Origin: a bacterium
Lineage (GTDB): Bacteria; Desulfobacterota; Binatia; DP-6
NCBI GenBank assembly: GCA_026129405.1
Contig: JAHCID010000012.1
Coordinates: forward strand, 1 to 64,000
Reading direction: 5' to 3'
Length of the DNA: 64,000 bases
Shown here: positions 1 to 7,446 of the stretch, in pieces
Numbering within the stretch: the stretch's first letter is position 1
How the letters are laid out: every line of letters begins with the position of its first letter
The notes under the pieces: model-generated
Seen by the model: the letters and a program-made list of their open reading frames with translations, nothing else
Database searches by the model: none
Told to the model about the DNA's origin: nothing
Program-made: the position numbers and the translations under genes

Positions 1-577
1 CGCCCGGCACCCCAGGACGGACCGGGACCGGCACGCCGGGTTTCGGAGCCCCGCCGCCCGCCTTCTCGACCGACAGGGAGAGCGTCACGACGTCGCCGGC
101 GCTCGAAGCGAGCGTCACGCGGGTGAGGTCGATCGTCTTCACCGTGTAGCCGCCGACCTCGTCGCCGATGCGCATCCGCTTCTGCTGGTTGCCGGCCGAG
201 GCGTCGGTGATGAACGCCTCGCGGTCCTTGCCGACGATGCGGATGCCGGCGATCGTGAGATTCGGGGGCGGGGGGGCCTCCTTCGGCGCCACGATCTTCA
301 CCTCGTCGCTCGCCTTCTGCCGGCTCGGGTCGAAGAGATCCTTGGCCGTGATCGCGGTGACGAGCATGGCCGGCGACTGGGCGGGCATGCGATCGGAGCC
401 GCCGCGCCGCGAACGCGGCCGGTCGGCGCCGGGCGCCCCCTCGCTCGGCACCTCGTCGCCGGCGCTGCGCGCGAAGTCCACGGGCGGCACCGATCGCATC
501 CAGGTCCAGGCGATCTGGAGACCGAGGACCAGGACGATCAGGCCGAGTAGTCCGTTGAGGATCGCCCAGCGACCCAT
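1..577 (-). CDS. gspC: GspC/PilP-like inner-membrane protein of type II secretion (partial, C-terminus outside window)
   Basis: The first 192 residues are present. There is a short N-terminus, one membrane segment at about residues 7-27, a Pro/Arg/Ser-rich periplasmic linker, a KDLFDP motif at 79-84 and a beta-rich domain at about 105-171. That domain looks like the HR domain of GspC (PilP fold): an LTIAGI strand, an AFI strand and an RIGDEV turn. GspC normally links the inner-membrane platform to the secretin GspD. The ATG overlaps the gspM stop by one base (TGATG). The usual position of gspC is the head of the operon, so its place after gspM, where gspN often lies, is unusual. GspN or a PilP-like protein is the alternative. 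The family assignment rests on the motif pattern only. Confidence 0.7.
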   Translation of the reverse strand, partial: MGRWAILNGLLGLIVLVLGLQIAWTWMRSVPPVDFARSAGDEVPSEGAPGADRPRSRRGGSDRMPAQSPAMLVTAITAKDLFDPSRQKASDEVKIVAPKEAPPPPNLTIAGIRIVGKDREAFITDASAGNQQKRMRIGDEVGGYTVKTIDLTRVTLASSAGDVVTLSLSVEKAGGGAPKPGVPVPVRPGVPG

Positions 578-1308
578 CAGCTGGGCTCCGCCTCGGCGGC
601 CGGCGGAGGCGTCGCCTCCGGTCCGCCTACCGCCCCGTCCTCCGGCACCGGCGCCGCGCCCTCGGCGGCGGCACCGCCCTCGCCGTCGTCGGCCTTCGGC
701 GCCTCGGCGAGGACGAAGCCGTTGACCTCGACGGTCGCCGACAGGGTCCGCGGGCCCTTCGCGCCGGCGATGGCGCCCCGACGCGTCACCTCGACGAACG
801 GGATGACGAGCTGCTGGCCGAACTCGAGGCCCGAGAGCAGCTCGGCGAACGGCTTCAGCTCGCCCGAAAGCGTGAGCCGCACGGAGACCTTGCGGTAGGG
901 ATCGATCGTCTCCTCACGCATCACCTGGGTGCTCTGCACGGTGACGCCCTTCTCCGAGGCGATGGCGTTGGCGCGCTCCTGCAGCGCCGCCGCGCCGAGC
1001 GTGCCGCTCGTGCCGGGCAGAAGCCGCGTGCGGGCCTGGGTGAGGCGCTTCTTCAGGGCCTCGCGCTCGGCGCGCAGCGAGTCGAGCGCCGCGATGAGCC
1101 GCGCGGAGCGCTGGAGCTGCTGCTGCCCCTCGGCGATCTCGTCGGCGACGTTCTGCCGGAAGTCCCGCACCGGAACGACGACCATGACGTAGATCAGCGA
1201 CAGCACCGTCGCGGCGATCACACCGAGGATGATGCGCTGGTCGCGCGGCGAGTGTCCCGCGTACCAGGTGCGGGCGTTGCCCCAGAGGGCCTGGAGGCGC
1301 TCCTTCAC
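577..1308 (-). CDS. gspM: Type II secretion system protein GspM (PilO-like)
   Basis: Encodes 243 residues from a GTG start that overlaps the gspL stop as GTGA, preceded by the purine-rich GAGGAGGAG. A short cytoplasmic N-terminus is followed by one membrane helix at about residues 26-46, a coiled-coil segment at about 50-100 and a ferredoxin-like periplasmic domain to about 205. The last 35 residues form an Ala/Pro/Glu-rich tail. GspM pairs with GspL in the inner-membrane assembly platform that couples the GspE ATPase to the pseudopilus. The single helix, coiled coil and position after gspL support the call; sequence conservation in this family is low. Confidence 0.85.
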   Translation of the reverse strand: MKERLQALWGNARTWYAGHSPRDQRIILGVIAATVLSLIYVMVVVPVRDFRQNVADEIAEGQQQLQRSARLIAALDSLRAEREALKKRLTQARTRLLPGTSGTLGAAALQERANAIASEKGVTVQSTQVMREETIDPYRKVSVRLTLSGELKPFAELLSGLEFGQQLVIPFVEVTRRGAIAGAKGPRTLSATVEVNGFVLAEAPKADDGEGGAAAEGAAPVPEDGAVGGPEATPPPAAEAEPS

Positions 1309-2765
1309 GACTCCTCCTCCGCGACGGCGCCCTTGCTCTTGCCCCGCTCGCCGCCGCCCCGCGCGACCTCGGCCACGATCGAGAAGCGCTCCTTGTCGCC
1401 CGCCTTCGTCGTCGGCGAGCTGAACGTGACGTTGCGGAAGCGCCTCGACTTCTCGAGGGCGGTGATGAGATCGGAGGCGCTGCGCGCCTGGCCGTCGATG
1501 GTGATGCGGCCGGCGCGGTAGTTGAACATGGTGAGATAGGCGTCCGGCGGAATCAGATCCGTGAGCTCCCGCAGCAGCTGAGTGACGTGCGTGTCCTGCC
1601 CCGCATTCAGCGTGTCGACCTCCTTCTGGATGCGCTCGATCTCGTTCTGGAGCGACTTCACCTCCCGCACCTGCGGCTCGGCCGCCTCGAGCTGCGCCTG
1701 CACCTGCCGGCGCAGCGAGACGTCCTTCACGAGCGCGCTGGCGCCCCAGACCACGAGCAGGACCGCGGTGAGCGCGACCAGCACCACGGTCACGAGCGAG
1801 AGCCCCTCGTCGTACCCCTTGCGCCCCTCGGCGGGCAGCAGGTTCACGGGCACGGTGCCCTCGCGCACGGCGTCGAGCGCGGCGCCGAGCGCCGGCAGCA
1901 CCGCGGGCTCGCGCAGCTCGAAGAACGGCTCGGGCGCCTCGAGGCGGCCGCGCGCCATCGGCAGCAGATCGGCCTCGCCGGGCAGCACCGCCGCCGGCCC
2001 CGCACCGTTTGCGAGGGCCCAGGCGTAGAGCGGCACCTCCTCGGGGTCGAGCTGCTCCTCGGCCAGCTGCCGGGACAGCGAGCGCGCGAGGGCGGACGTC
2101 TCGCCGGCGCGGCCCTCCGGCACGAGCTGGCTGGCGACGAGACGCCCGTGCTTCATCAGCGCGACCTCGGTGGCGCCCGGCGCCGTCACCAGGATGCCGA
2201 TCGAGGCGTCGGTCTCGCCGCGACAGAAGGCGAGGAAGTCGGCGATGGCCGTGGACGCCAGCACGATCCCGCGCGGTCGCACCTGCGCCTCTTCGAGTGC
2301 GTCGAGGTAGCCCTGCACCACCTGCTTCGGGATGCACATGAGCAGCACCTCGAGCCGCTCGTCACCGTGATCGCGCGACGAGTAGTCGTAGTAGACCTCG
2401 TCGCGGGGCAGCGGGATCAGGTTCTCCAGCTCGTACTCGATCACCTGGGCCAGGTTCTCGCGCGCCGCCGCGGGCAAGAGGACGCGGTTGAAGGCCGCCT
2501 CGGCGCGCGGCACGCAGACGTACGTCCGCCGGGGGTCCACCTTCTGCTCGCGCGTATAGGCGAGCACCGCCTGGACGAGCGCCTGACGCCGCTCGTCCGG
2601 CTTGTCGACGCCCGGCAGCGGCTGCACGGCGCTGCTGCGCAGCGACACCTGGAAGAGGCGCTTGGTGACGTGGACGAGCGCGAGCTCGTGGGGCCCGACG
2701 TAGATGCCGAGCCCGTCGACGAAGTCTGCGCGCCGCAGGCGCTGCGACAGCTCGCCGAGGGTCAC
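1305..2765 (-). CDS. gspL: Type II secretion system protein GspL (PilM-like plus PilN-like)
   Basis: Encodes 486 residues from a GTG start overlapping the gspK stop as GTGA. Residues 1 to about 300 form an actin-like cytoplasmic domain of the PilM/GspL type, with DGLGIYVG near the start and a Cys-Ile-Pro-Lys element after the second lobe begins. A VNLLP motif at 307-311, like the N-terminal motif of PilN, precedes the membrane helix at about 322-346. A coiled coil and a PilN/GspL-C ferredoxin-like domain (about 405-470) follow. The protein recruits GspE to the membrane and pairs with GspM. The tail is Lys/Glu-rich. Confidence 0.92.
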   Translation of the reverse strand: MTLGELSQRLRRADFVDGLGIYVGPHELALVHVTKRLFQVSLRSSAVQPLPGVDKPDERRQALVQAVLAYTREQKVDPRRTYVCVPRAEAAFNRVLLPAAARENLAQVIEYELENLIPLPRDEVYYDYSSRDHGDERLEVLLMCIPKQVVQGYLDALEEAQVRPRGIVLASTAIADFLAFCRGETDASIGILVTAPGATEVALMKHGRLVASQLVPEGRAGETSALARSLSRQLAEEQLDPEEVPLYAWALANGAGPAAVLPGEADLLPMARGRLEAPEPFFELREPAVLPALGAALDAVREGTVPVNLLPAEGRKGYDEGLSLVTVVLVALTAVLLVVWGASALVKDVSLRRQVQAQLEAAEPQVREVKSLQNEIERIQKEVDTLNAGQDTHVTQLLRELTDLIPPDAYLTMFNYRAGRITIDGQARSASDLITALEKSRRFRNVTFSSPTTKAGDKERFSIVAEVARGGGERGKSKGAVAEEES

Positions 2766-3841
2766 TGCACCCCCGGATCGCCGAACTCGGCGGACGGCAG
2801 CGCCCCCTGCCAGGGCGCGCGGTCGAACCAGCGATGGTACTTGAGGTCCTCGGCCTCCTCCGGCGTCGGCAGCTGGACGAGGGCGGCGATGCGAGCCTGA
2901 TTGCGCGGCTGGCTGATGTCGGCGCGGGCCTCGAGGAACACGCGGCGGGCGTCGCTGGTGTCGATCATATCGGCGAGGTTCGGGTCGACGGCGAGCGCCA
3001 GCACCTTCAGGCGCTCCGCGAAGCCGGTGAAGTCGTCGGCGCGCTGCGCGACGAGCTCCTGGGCGGCGGCGGGATCCAGCCCGAGGAGCGCCTGGAGCAC
3101 CGGCGCGGTGAGGGACTTCGCGTGCAGGCGCTGCCCCTCGTCATGGCTCTCGCCGCCGAAGACGTCCGACGCCGAGAAGACGTCGCGCAGCCCCGGCGAG
3201 CCGTCGACGCCGTAGAACAGCTCCGGCGTGACGCCGCGAACCATCAGCAGCTCGTCCATCGACTCGAGCCAGCCGTCCTTCGGCTCGTAGCCCATGTTGG
3301 CCAGGTACCAGCCGCGCTCGGCGCCCTGGCCGCGCTGCTCCGAGTCGGTGTCGCGCCAGTCGAGGATCGAGTCGACGACGACGTCGATCGACGCCTGCTC
3401 GCGACGGCCGACGCCGCGCGTGAGGTCGCCGCCGAGGGCGAGGTTCATGATCACCTTCCGCAGCATCCAGTCGGGCGCCTTGTTGATCGAGATGCGTCCC
3501 TCCTCGTCGCTCAGCTTCACCTCGAAGCGGCCGCCGAAGATGGTCCCCTGGTGCCACTCGCCGTCCGCCGGCGTCACCCGTGCGGGCAGCGCGGTGGTGC
3601 CGTCCTCGTCGTCGTCGATGTCGGCGGGCTGTCGGGCGTTCAGCATGTGGTAGTAGATGGCCTGCTGCATCCCCGCGATCGCGAGGTAGTAGCCGCGCGT
3701 CTCCTCGGACAGGTTGAGCGATGCCATGGCGTCGTCGCGCATGTAGCGGGAGAAGTCGAGCGCCAGCACGCCGAGGATCATGAAGACCCACAGCACGAGG
3801 AGCAGCGCGACGCCGCGCTGACGGTCGCGGGGGCGCGTCAC
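2762..3841 (-). CDS. gspK: Type II secretion minor pseudopilin GspK
   Basis: Encodes 359 residues. The prepilin leader MTRPRDRQRG ends at Gly10, followed by the hydrophobic helix VALLLVLWVF. As is normal for GspK, +5 is not glutamate. The large size, the SINKAP strand and the alpha-helical insertion with a LPxxLxxx-like pattern are typical of GspK, the tip pseudopilin that forms a complex with GspI and GspJ and starts pseudopilus assembly. The start codon overlaps the gspJ stop as ATGA. The gene sits in the canonical H-I-J-K order. Confidence 0.95.
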   Translation of the reverse strand: MTRPRDRQRGVALLLVLWVFMILGVLALDFSRYMRDDAMASLNLSEETRGYYLAIAGMQQAIYYHMLNARQPADIDDDEDGTTALPARVTPADGEWHQGTIFGGRFEVKLSDEEGRISINKAPDWMLRKVIMNLALGGDLTRGVGRREQASIDVVVDSILDWRDTDSEQRGQGAERGWYLANMGYEPKDGWLESMDELLMVRGVTPELFYGVDGSPGLRDVFSASDVFGGESHDEGQRLHAKSLTAPVLQALLGLDPAAAQELVAQRADDFTGFAERLKVLALAVDPNLADMIDTSDARRVFLEARADISQPRNQARIAALVQLPTPEEAEDLKYHRWFDRAPWQGALPSAEFGDPGVQ

Positions 3842-4683
3842 TCTTCGCCCCCGTCGTCGTCATCGTCGCCGATGTTCCCGCCCTCGCCGCCTTCGCCGCC
3901 CTCACCCTCGCCGTTCCCCCCGGATCCCGCGCCGCTGGCGACGCCCTCGCCGGTGAACCGGTCCGGGTAGAAGAATGAGTCGCAGGGTCCGTCGCCGAAC
4001 TCGCTCGAGTAGCTGGCCATCATGACCGGGATCTCGTGGCCCCACGGATCCCCGCCCATGCCCGGCAGTCCCTCGACCAGGATGCGCACCGCGAACGGCA
4101 CGAGACCCTGCTCCTCGTCGCCGTTCACCGCGTCCCAGCTGCTCAAGGGGACGGCCTTGGCGTCCTCCTCCGGATCTCCTTCGTAGAGGTAGTAGCCGAA
4201 GCGCAGGTCGGTGAAGCCCTCGAGCAGCACGACTGCACGCGGCGGCGAGGACGCGATGCGCTCGACGCCGCCGCCGAGGCTGTCGGGCGAGAAGAACGCA
4301 CTCTCCGACATCATGAGCCGGTTGGGCTCGCCCGGCTCGACCCAGATGTCGACCTTCTTGAGCCCGCCGCCGCCGTCGAGCCCCGCGGCGGTGACGAACG
4401 ACATCGAGGTCTGGTTGCCGCGGAAATACGGCAGGAACTCGTCGTCCTCGGTGCGCAGGCAGTAGCCGGCCGACTTGATCTGCCGGATCAGGATGTCGCT
4501 CGCCGCCCGCAGCCGCTGCGCCGTCACCACGGCGACCTCGCCGCGCTCGAGCGCACGGATGCCGAGGTGGAACGCGCCGTAGCAGATGGCGGTCACCATG
4601 ACGAGGCACACCATCGCGAGGAGGACCTCGAGAAGCGTGAACGCCGCGACGCCCCGGCGGGTCCTGCGCCTACGAGAAGACAT
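3838..4683 (-). CDS. gspJ: Type II secretion minor pseudopilin GspJ
   Basis: Encodes 281 residues. A basic leader (MSSRRRRTRRGVAA) is followed by FTLLEVLLAM, with Glu19 at the +5 position. The residue before the scissile bond is Ala14 rather than the usual glycine, which is unusual for a prepilin peptidase substrate. The globular domain resembles GspJ. The C-terminal 30 residues are a low-complexity Gly/Glu/Asp tail ending in five consecutive aspartates. The 5' end overlaps gspI by 14 nt and the 3' end overlaps gspK by 4 nt. It is a tip-complex partner of GspI and GspK. Confidence 0.92.
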   Translation of the reverse strand: MSSRRRRTRRGVAAFTLLEVLLAMVCLVMVTAICYGAFHLGIRALERGEVAVVTAQRLRAASDILIRQIKSAGYCLRTEDDEFLPYFRGNQTSMSFVTAAGLDGGGGLKKVDIWVEPGEPNRLMMSESAFFSPDSLGGGVERIASSPPRAVVLLEGFTDLRFGYYLYEGDPEEDAKAVPLSSWDAVNGDEEQGLVPFAVRILVEGLPGMGGDPWGHEIPVMMASYSSEFGDGPCDSFFYPDRFTGEGVASGAGSGGNGEGEGGEGGEGGNIGDDDDDGGEE

Positions 4684-5101
4684 CCTCGGGTACGAGCCGC
4701 AGGCTCTCGAGCACGTAGGACTTCGGCGACGTGCCGTCCTGCCAGGCGACGGAGACGCGCAGGACCATGGGCTTGAAGTTGACGTCGCTCTCGAGGTCGT
4801 CGCTGGTGAATCCCTCGTCGGCGCCGGCCTCGGCGACGCAGAGCTCGAGCTGGAAGCCCTCGGCGGTCGGGCCGACGTGCTCGCAGGAGCCGCTGCGCGG
4901 CAGCGCGGCGCCGGGGCGGCGCAGCAGCGAATCCATCGCCGCCCGCGCCGCGAGCACGACCCTCGTCTGGCGCGAGGCGCGGTCCTGGACGCGCAGCGCG
5001 CCGCTGAAGATCTGCATCACCGAGACCAGGCCGACGCCCAGGACGGCGAGCGCGATGGCGACCTCGAGCAGCGTGAATCCGCGCCGACCCCTTGCGGTCA
5101 C
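4670..5101 (-). CDS. gspI: Type II secretion minor pseudopilin GspI
   Basis: Encodes 143 residues from a GTG start that overlaps the gspH stop (GTGA). The leader VTARGRRG is cleaved before Phe9, with Glu13 at +5 and the hydrophobic stretch LLEVAIALAVLGVG. The size and position between gspH and gspJ fit GspI, the core of the I-J-K tip complex. The GTG was preferred because it gives a leader of normal length; a longer in-frame extension would run deep into gspH. Confidence 0.92.
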   Translation of the reverse strand: MTARGRRGFTLLEVAIALAVLGVGLVSVMQIFSGALRVQDRASRQTRVVLAARAAMDSLLRRPGAALPRSGSCEHVGPTAEGFQLELCVAEAGADEGFTSDDLESDVNFKPMVLRVSVAWQDGTSPKSYVLESLRLVPEDVFS

Positions 5102-5565
5102 GACGCGGCGTCCCCGACCTCGACGCGGCCGATCAGCGGATCGAGGAGGATGCGCAGGCGATCGCGCGACCGGTCCTTCCGGCTCGCGATGACGACGTCG
5201 GCGCCGCTGGTGGCACCGTTGGGATAGCAGAGGATCTGGACCGCCCCGTTGCCGAGGATGGTGCCGCCGAGGGCCTTCTCGATGACGGCGCGGTCGGTCA
5301 GCTGCGCCCACTTCCCCCAGTCGGTGGTGGCGATCATGTTGCGCTCGATGTCGATCACGAGCTCCTGCGGCTCGGCCTTCGACATCGCCTCGTTGCGGCA
5401 GTGATGCATGCTCGACGCGATCTGGCGGGCGGCGCGACGGACCTCGCGCGAGTCGAACCCCGCCTCGATCATGGGGACGGCCAACCCCACCCCGAGCCCG
5501 ATGATCACCATGACCACCAGGATCTCGATGACGGTGAAGCCGCCCCGGCGTCCGCGCTGCTTCAC
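5098..5565 (-). CDS. gspH: Type II secretion minor pseudopilin GspH
   Basis: Encodes 155 residues from a GTG start in a GTGA overlap with gspG. The leader VKQRGRRGG precedes FTVIEILVVM with glutamate at +5. The rest matches a GspH/FimT-type globular domain (about 35-150), with the pattern of AARQIASSMHHCRNEAM after the pilin helix that is common in this family. It joins the major pseudopilin to the I-J-K tip. Confidence 0.92.
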   Translation of the reverse strand: MKQRGRRGGFTVIEILVVMVIIGLGVGLAVPMIEAGFDSREVRRAARQIASSMHHCRNEAMSKAEPQELVIDIERNMIATTDWGKWAQLTDRAVIEKALGGTILGNGAVQILCYPNGATSGADVVIASRKDRSRDRLRILLDPLIGRVEVGDAAS

Positions 5566-6005
5566 CCCGAGCTTCCCCAACTGGTGATGTCGCGGGCCTC
5601 GCCGCTGCCGCCGGGCGAGCCGTCGGCCCCGAGCGACCAGAGGTCGTACGGGCGGCCGCCCTCGCCGGGGCTGCGATACTGGTAGGGCCGGCCCCACGGA
5701 TCCATCGGCACCTCGCCCTTGTTCAGGTACGGGCCGTCCCAGCGGTCGATCCCCATGGGCCGGACCACGAGGACCTGGAGGCCCTCCTGGGTCGTCGGAT
5801 AGCGGCCGACGTCGAGACGGTAGGTGTCGAGGACGGTGCCGAGACGCTCGATCTGGATGGCCGCCGACTGCACCTTCGCCTTCTCGGAGCGGCCGATCAG
5901 GTTGGGACCGACGAGCGCCATCAACAGCCCGATGATCACCATCACGACCATGATCTCGATGAGCGAGAAGCCGCCCTGGCGGGCACGGGCGCGGTATCGT
6001 CGCAT
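5562..6005 (-). CDS. gspG: Type II secretion major pseudopilin GspG
   Basis: Encodes 147 residues from ATG, with AGGGA upstream. The leader ends in Gly12, then FSLIEIMVVM with Glu17 at +5. The motif YPTTQEGLQVL and the calcium-loop region near the end (LGADGSPGG followed by RDITSW) are diagnostic for GspG. It is the main subunit of the pseudopilus that pushes substrates through the secretin. It lies 17 nt after gspF and overlaps gspH. Confidence 0.97.
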   Translation of the reverse strand: MRRYRARARQGGFSLIEIMVVMVIIGLLMALVGPNLIGRSEKAKVQSAAIQIERLGTVLDTYRLDVGRYPTTQEGLQVLVVRPMGIDRWDGPYLNKGEVPMDPWGRPYQYRSPGEGGRPYDLWSLGADGSPGGSGEARDITSWGSSG

Positions 6006-6022
6006 GATTGTTCCCTCGTTCG

Positions 6023-7252
6023 TCACAGCGGAAGATCGTTGACGCTGAAGATCGCCGAGAGCATCGACACGACGACGAAGCCCACGGCGCTGCCCATGAC
6101 CAGGATGAGGACGGGCTCGAGCAGGCGGGTGAACTGCTGCACGCGCACGCGCACCTCGCGGTCGAAGTACTCTGCCACCTTGAGGAGCATGTCGTCGAGG
6201 CGACCGGTCTCCTCGCCGACGGCGATCATCTGGATCGCGAGCGGCGGGAACACGCCGGAGCGGCCGAGCGGCTCGGACACGCCGGCACCCTCCCGCACGC
6301 CGACCTCGATGTCGGCGACGGCCCGCGCGATCACCTGATTGCCGGCGACCTCCTTCACGATGCCGAGCGCCTGGATCATCGGGACGCCGCTCTTCAGCAG
6401 CGTGCCGAGCGTGCGCGCGATCTTCGCGACCTCCATCTTGCGGAGCACGGTCCCGAAGACGACCATCCGCAGCTTCGTCTGATCCCAGGCGTAGCTGCCC
6501 GCGGGCGAGCGTACCCAGTAGCGGAAGCCGGCGACGACGAGACCGATGACGAGCAGCCCGAGCCACCAGTAGCTCCGTACGCCCTCGGACACGGCCATGA
6601 CGACCCGCGCGGAGAGCGGCAGCGTCTTGCCCATGCCCGTGAAGAGCGTCGTGAACTTCGGCAGCACGTAGGTGAGCAGCACGAGCATCGAGGCGCCCAT
6701 GGCCAGCGTGAGGACGATCGGATAGGCGAGCGCCGCGCGGGCTTCGTCGCGCACCTCCTGCGCACGCTCGAAGTACTCGTTGAGCCGCCCCATGACCGCG
6801 TCGAGGAAGCCGCCGGCCTCGCCCGCGCGCACCATGTTGACGAAGATCGGCGGGAAGAACGCGTGCTGCGCGAGAGCGTCGGCGAACGCCTTGCCGCCGC
6901 GCACCGACTGCAGCACCTCGTTGACGATCGCCTTCAACGCCGGCTTGTCGGCGAGCTCGGCGAGGGTCGCGAGGCTGCGGTCGAGCGGCAGGCCCGCCGA
7001 GAGCAGCGTCGACAGCTCCTGGGTGACGATGAGCAGGTCCTTCGTGCCGAGGCGGTTCAGGAACGAGACCGTCGGCAGCGAGAGACGGGGCCCACTCGAC
7101 GCGGCTTTCGCGGCGCCGGCCGCGCCGATCTTGATCGGCATGAGGCCGCGATCCTGCAGGCGCGCGACGACGGCCGAGATCTCGGCGGCCTCGATCGTGC
7201 CCTCAACGACCTTCCCTTCGGGATCAGCGGCGCGGTACTGGAACTGTGCCAA
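6023..7252 (-). CDS. gspF: Type II secretion inner-membrane platform protein GspF
   Basis: Encodes 409 residues, the usual length. The start codon is TTG, read as MAQFQYRAADPEG, which aligns with the normal GspF N-terminus, so no better ATG or GTG start exists. Two T2SSF repeats lie at about 73-196 and 276-398. Membrane helices lie at about 175-197, 228-246 and 379-401. GspF is the polytopic core of the platform and transmits ATPase movement to the pseudopilus. A 194-bp gap separates it from gspE, the only real gap in the operon, and holds a possible promoter. Confidence 0.96.
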   Translation of the reverse strand: MAQFQYRAADPEGKVVEGTIEAAEISAVVARLQDRGLMPIKIGAAGAAKAASSGPRLSLPTVSFLNRLGTKDLLIVTQELSTLLSAGLPLDRSLATLAELADKPALKAIVNEVLQSVRGGKAFADALAQHAFFPPIFVNMVRAGEAGGFLDAVMGRLNEYFERAQEVRDEARAALAYPIVLTLAMGASMLVLLTYVLPKFTTLFTGMGKTLPLSARVVMAVSEGVRSYWWLGLLVIGLVVAGFRYWVRSPAGSYAWDQTKLRMVVFGTVLRKMEVAKIARTLGTLLKSGVPMIQALGIVKEVAGNQVIARAVADIEVGVREGAGVSEPLGRSGVFPPLAIQMIAVGEETGRLDDMLLKVAEYFDREVRVRVQQFTRLLEPVLILVMGSAVGFVVVSMLSAIFSVNDLPL

Positions 7253-7446
7253 GGCGAAATCTCTGGAGCTCGCCCCCTAAATGCGGGGAAAGACTCGGTA
7301 ATCCATAGTCGAGGCCAGGTGGGGTTGCAATCGTGCGAGGGAGGGCGGCGGTCGGATCGCCATCTTGGACGACATCGACACGACCCAGCTTCACCGCCGG
7401 CCCGCGCCGCCGACCAGGGCGCGTGGCTGCGACGCGCGCAGGCGTC
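7253..7446 (-). promoter_or_regulatory. gspE-gspF intergenic gap with a weak sigma-70-like promoter candidate
   Basis: This 194-bp gap carries no gene. On the minus strand TTGCAA (7325-7330) and TATGGA (7302-7307) are spaced by 17 bp. They match the -35 and -10 consensus at 4 and 3 of 6 positions. A small CCCC/GGGG inverted repeat around 7273-7287 lies between this and the TTG start of gspF. An internal promoter would let F to M be made apart from the ATPase, but the match is weak and chance is possible. Confidence 0.28.

Noticed and set aside
577-2337. A longer gspM reading frame of 586 codons
   Set aside because: The upstream part lies fully within gspL and is Arg/Ala-rich noise; the GTG at 1308 gives a normal GspM.
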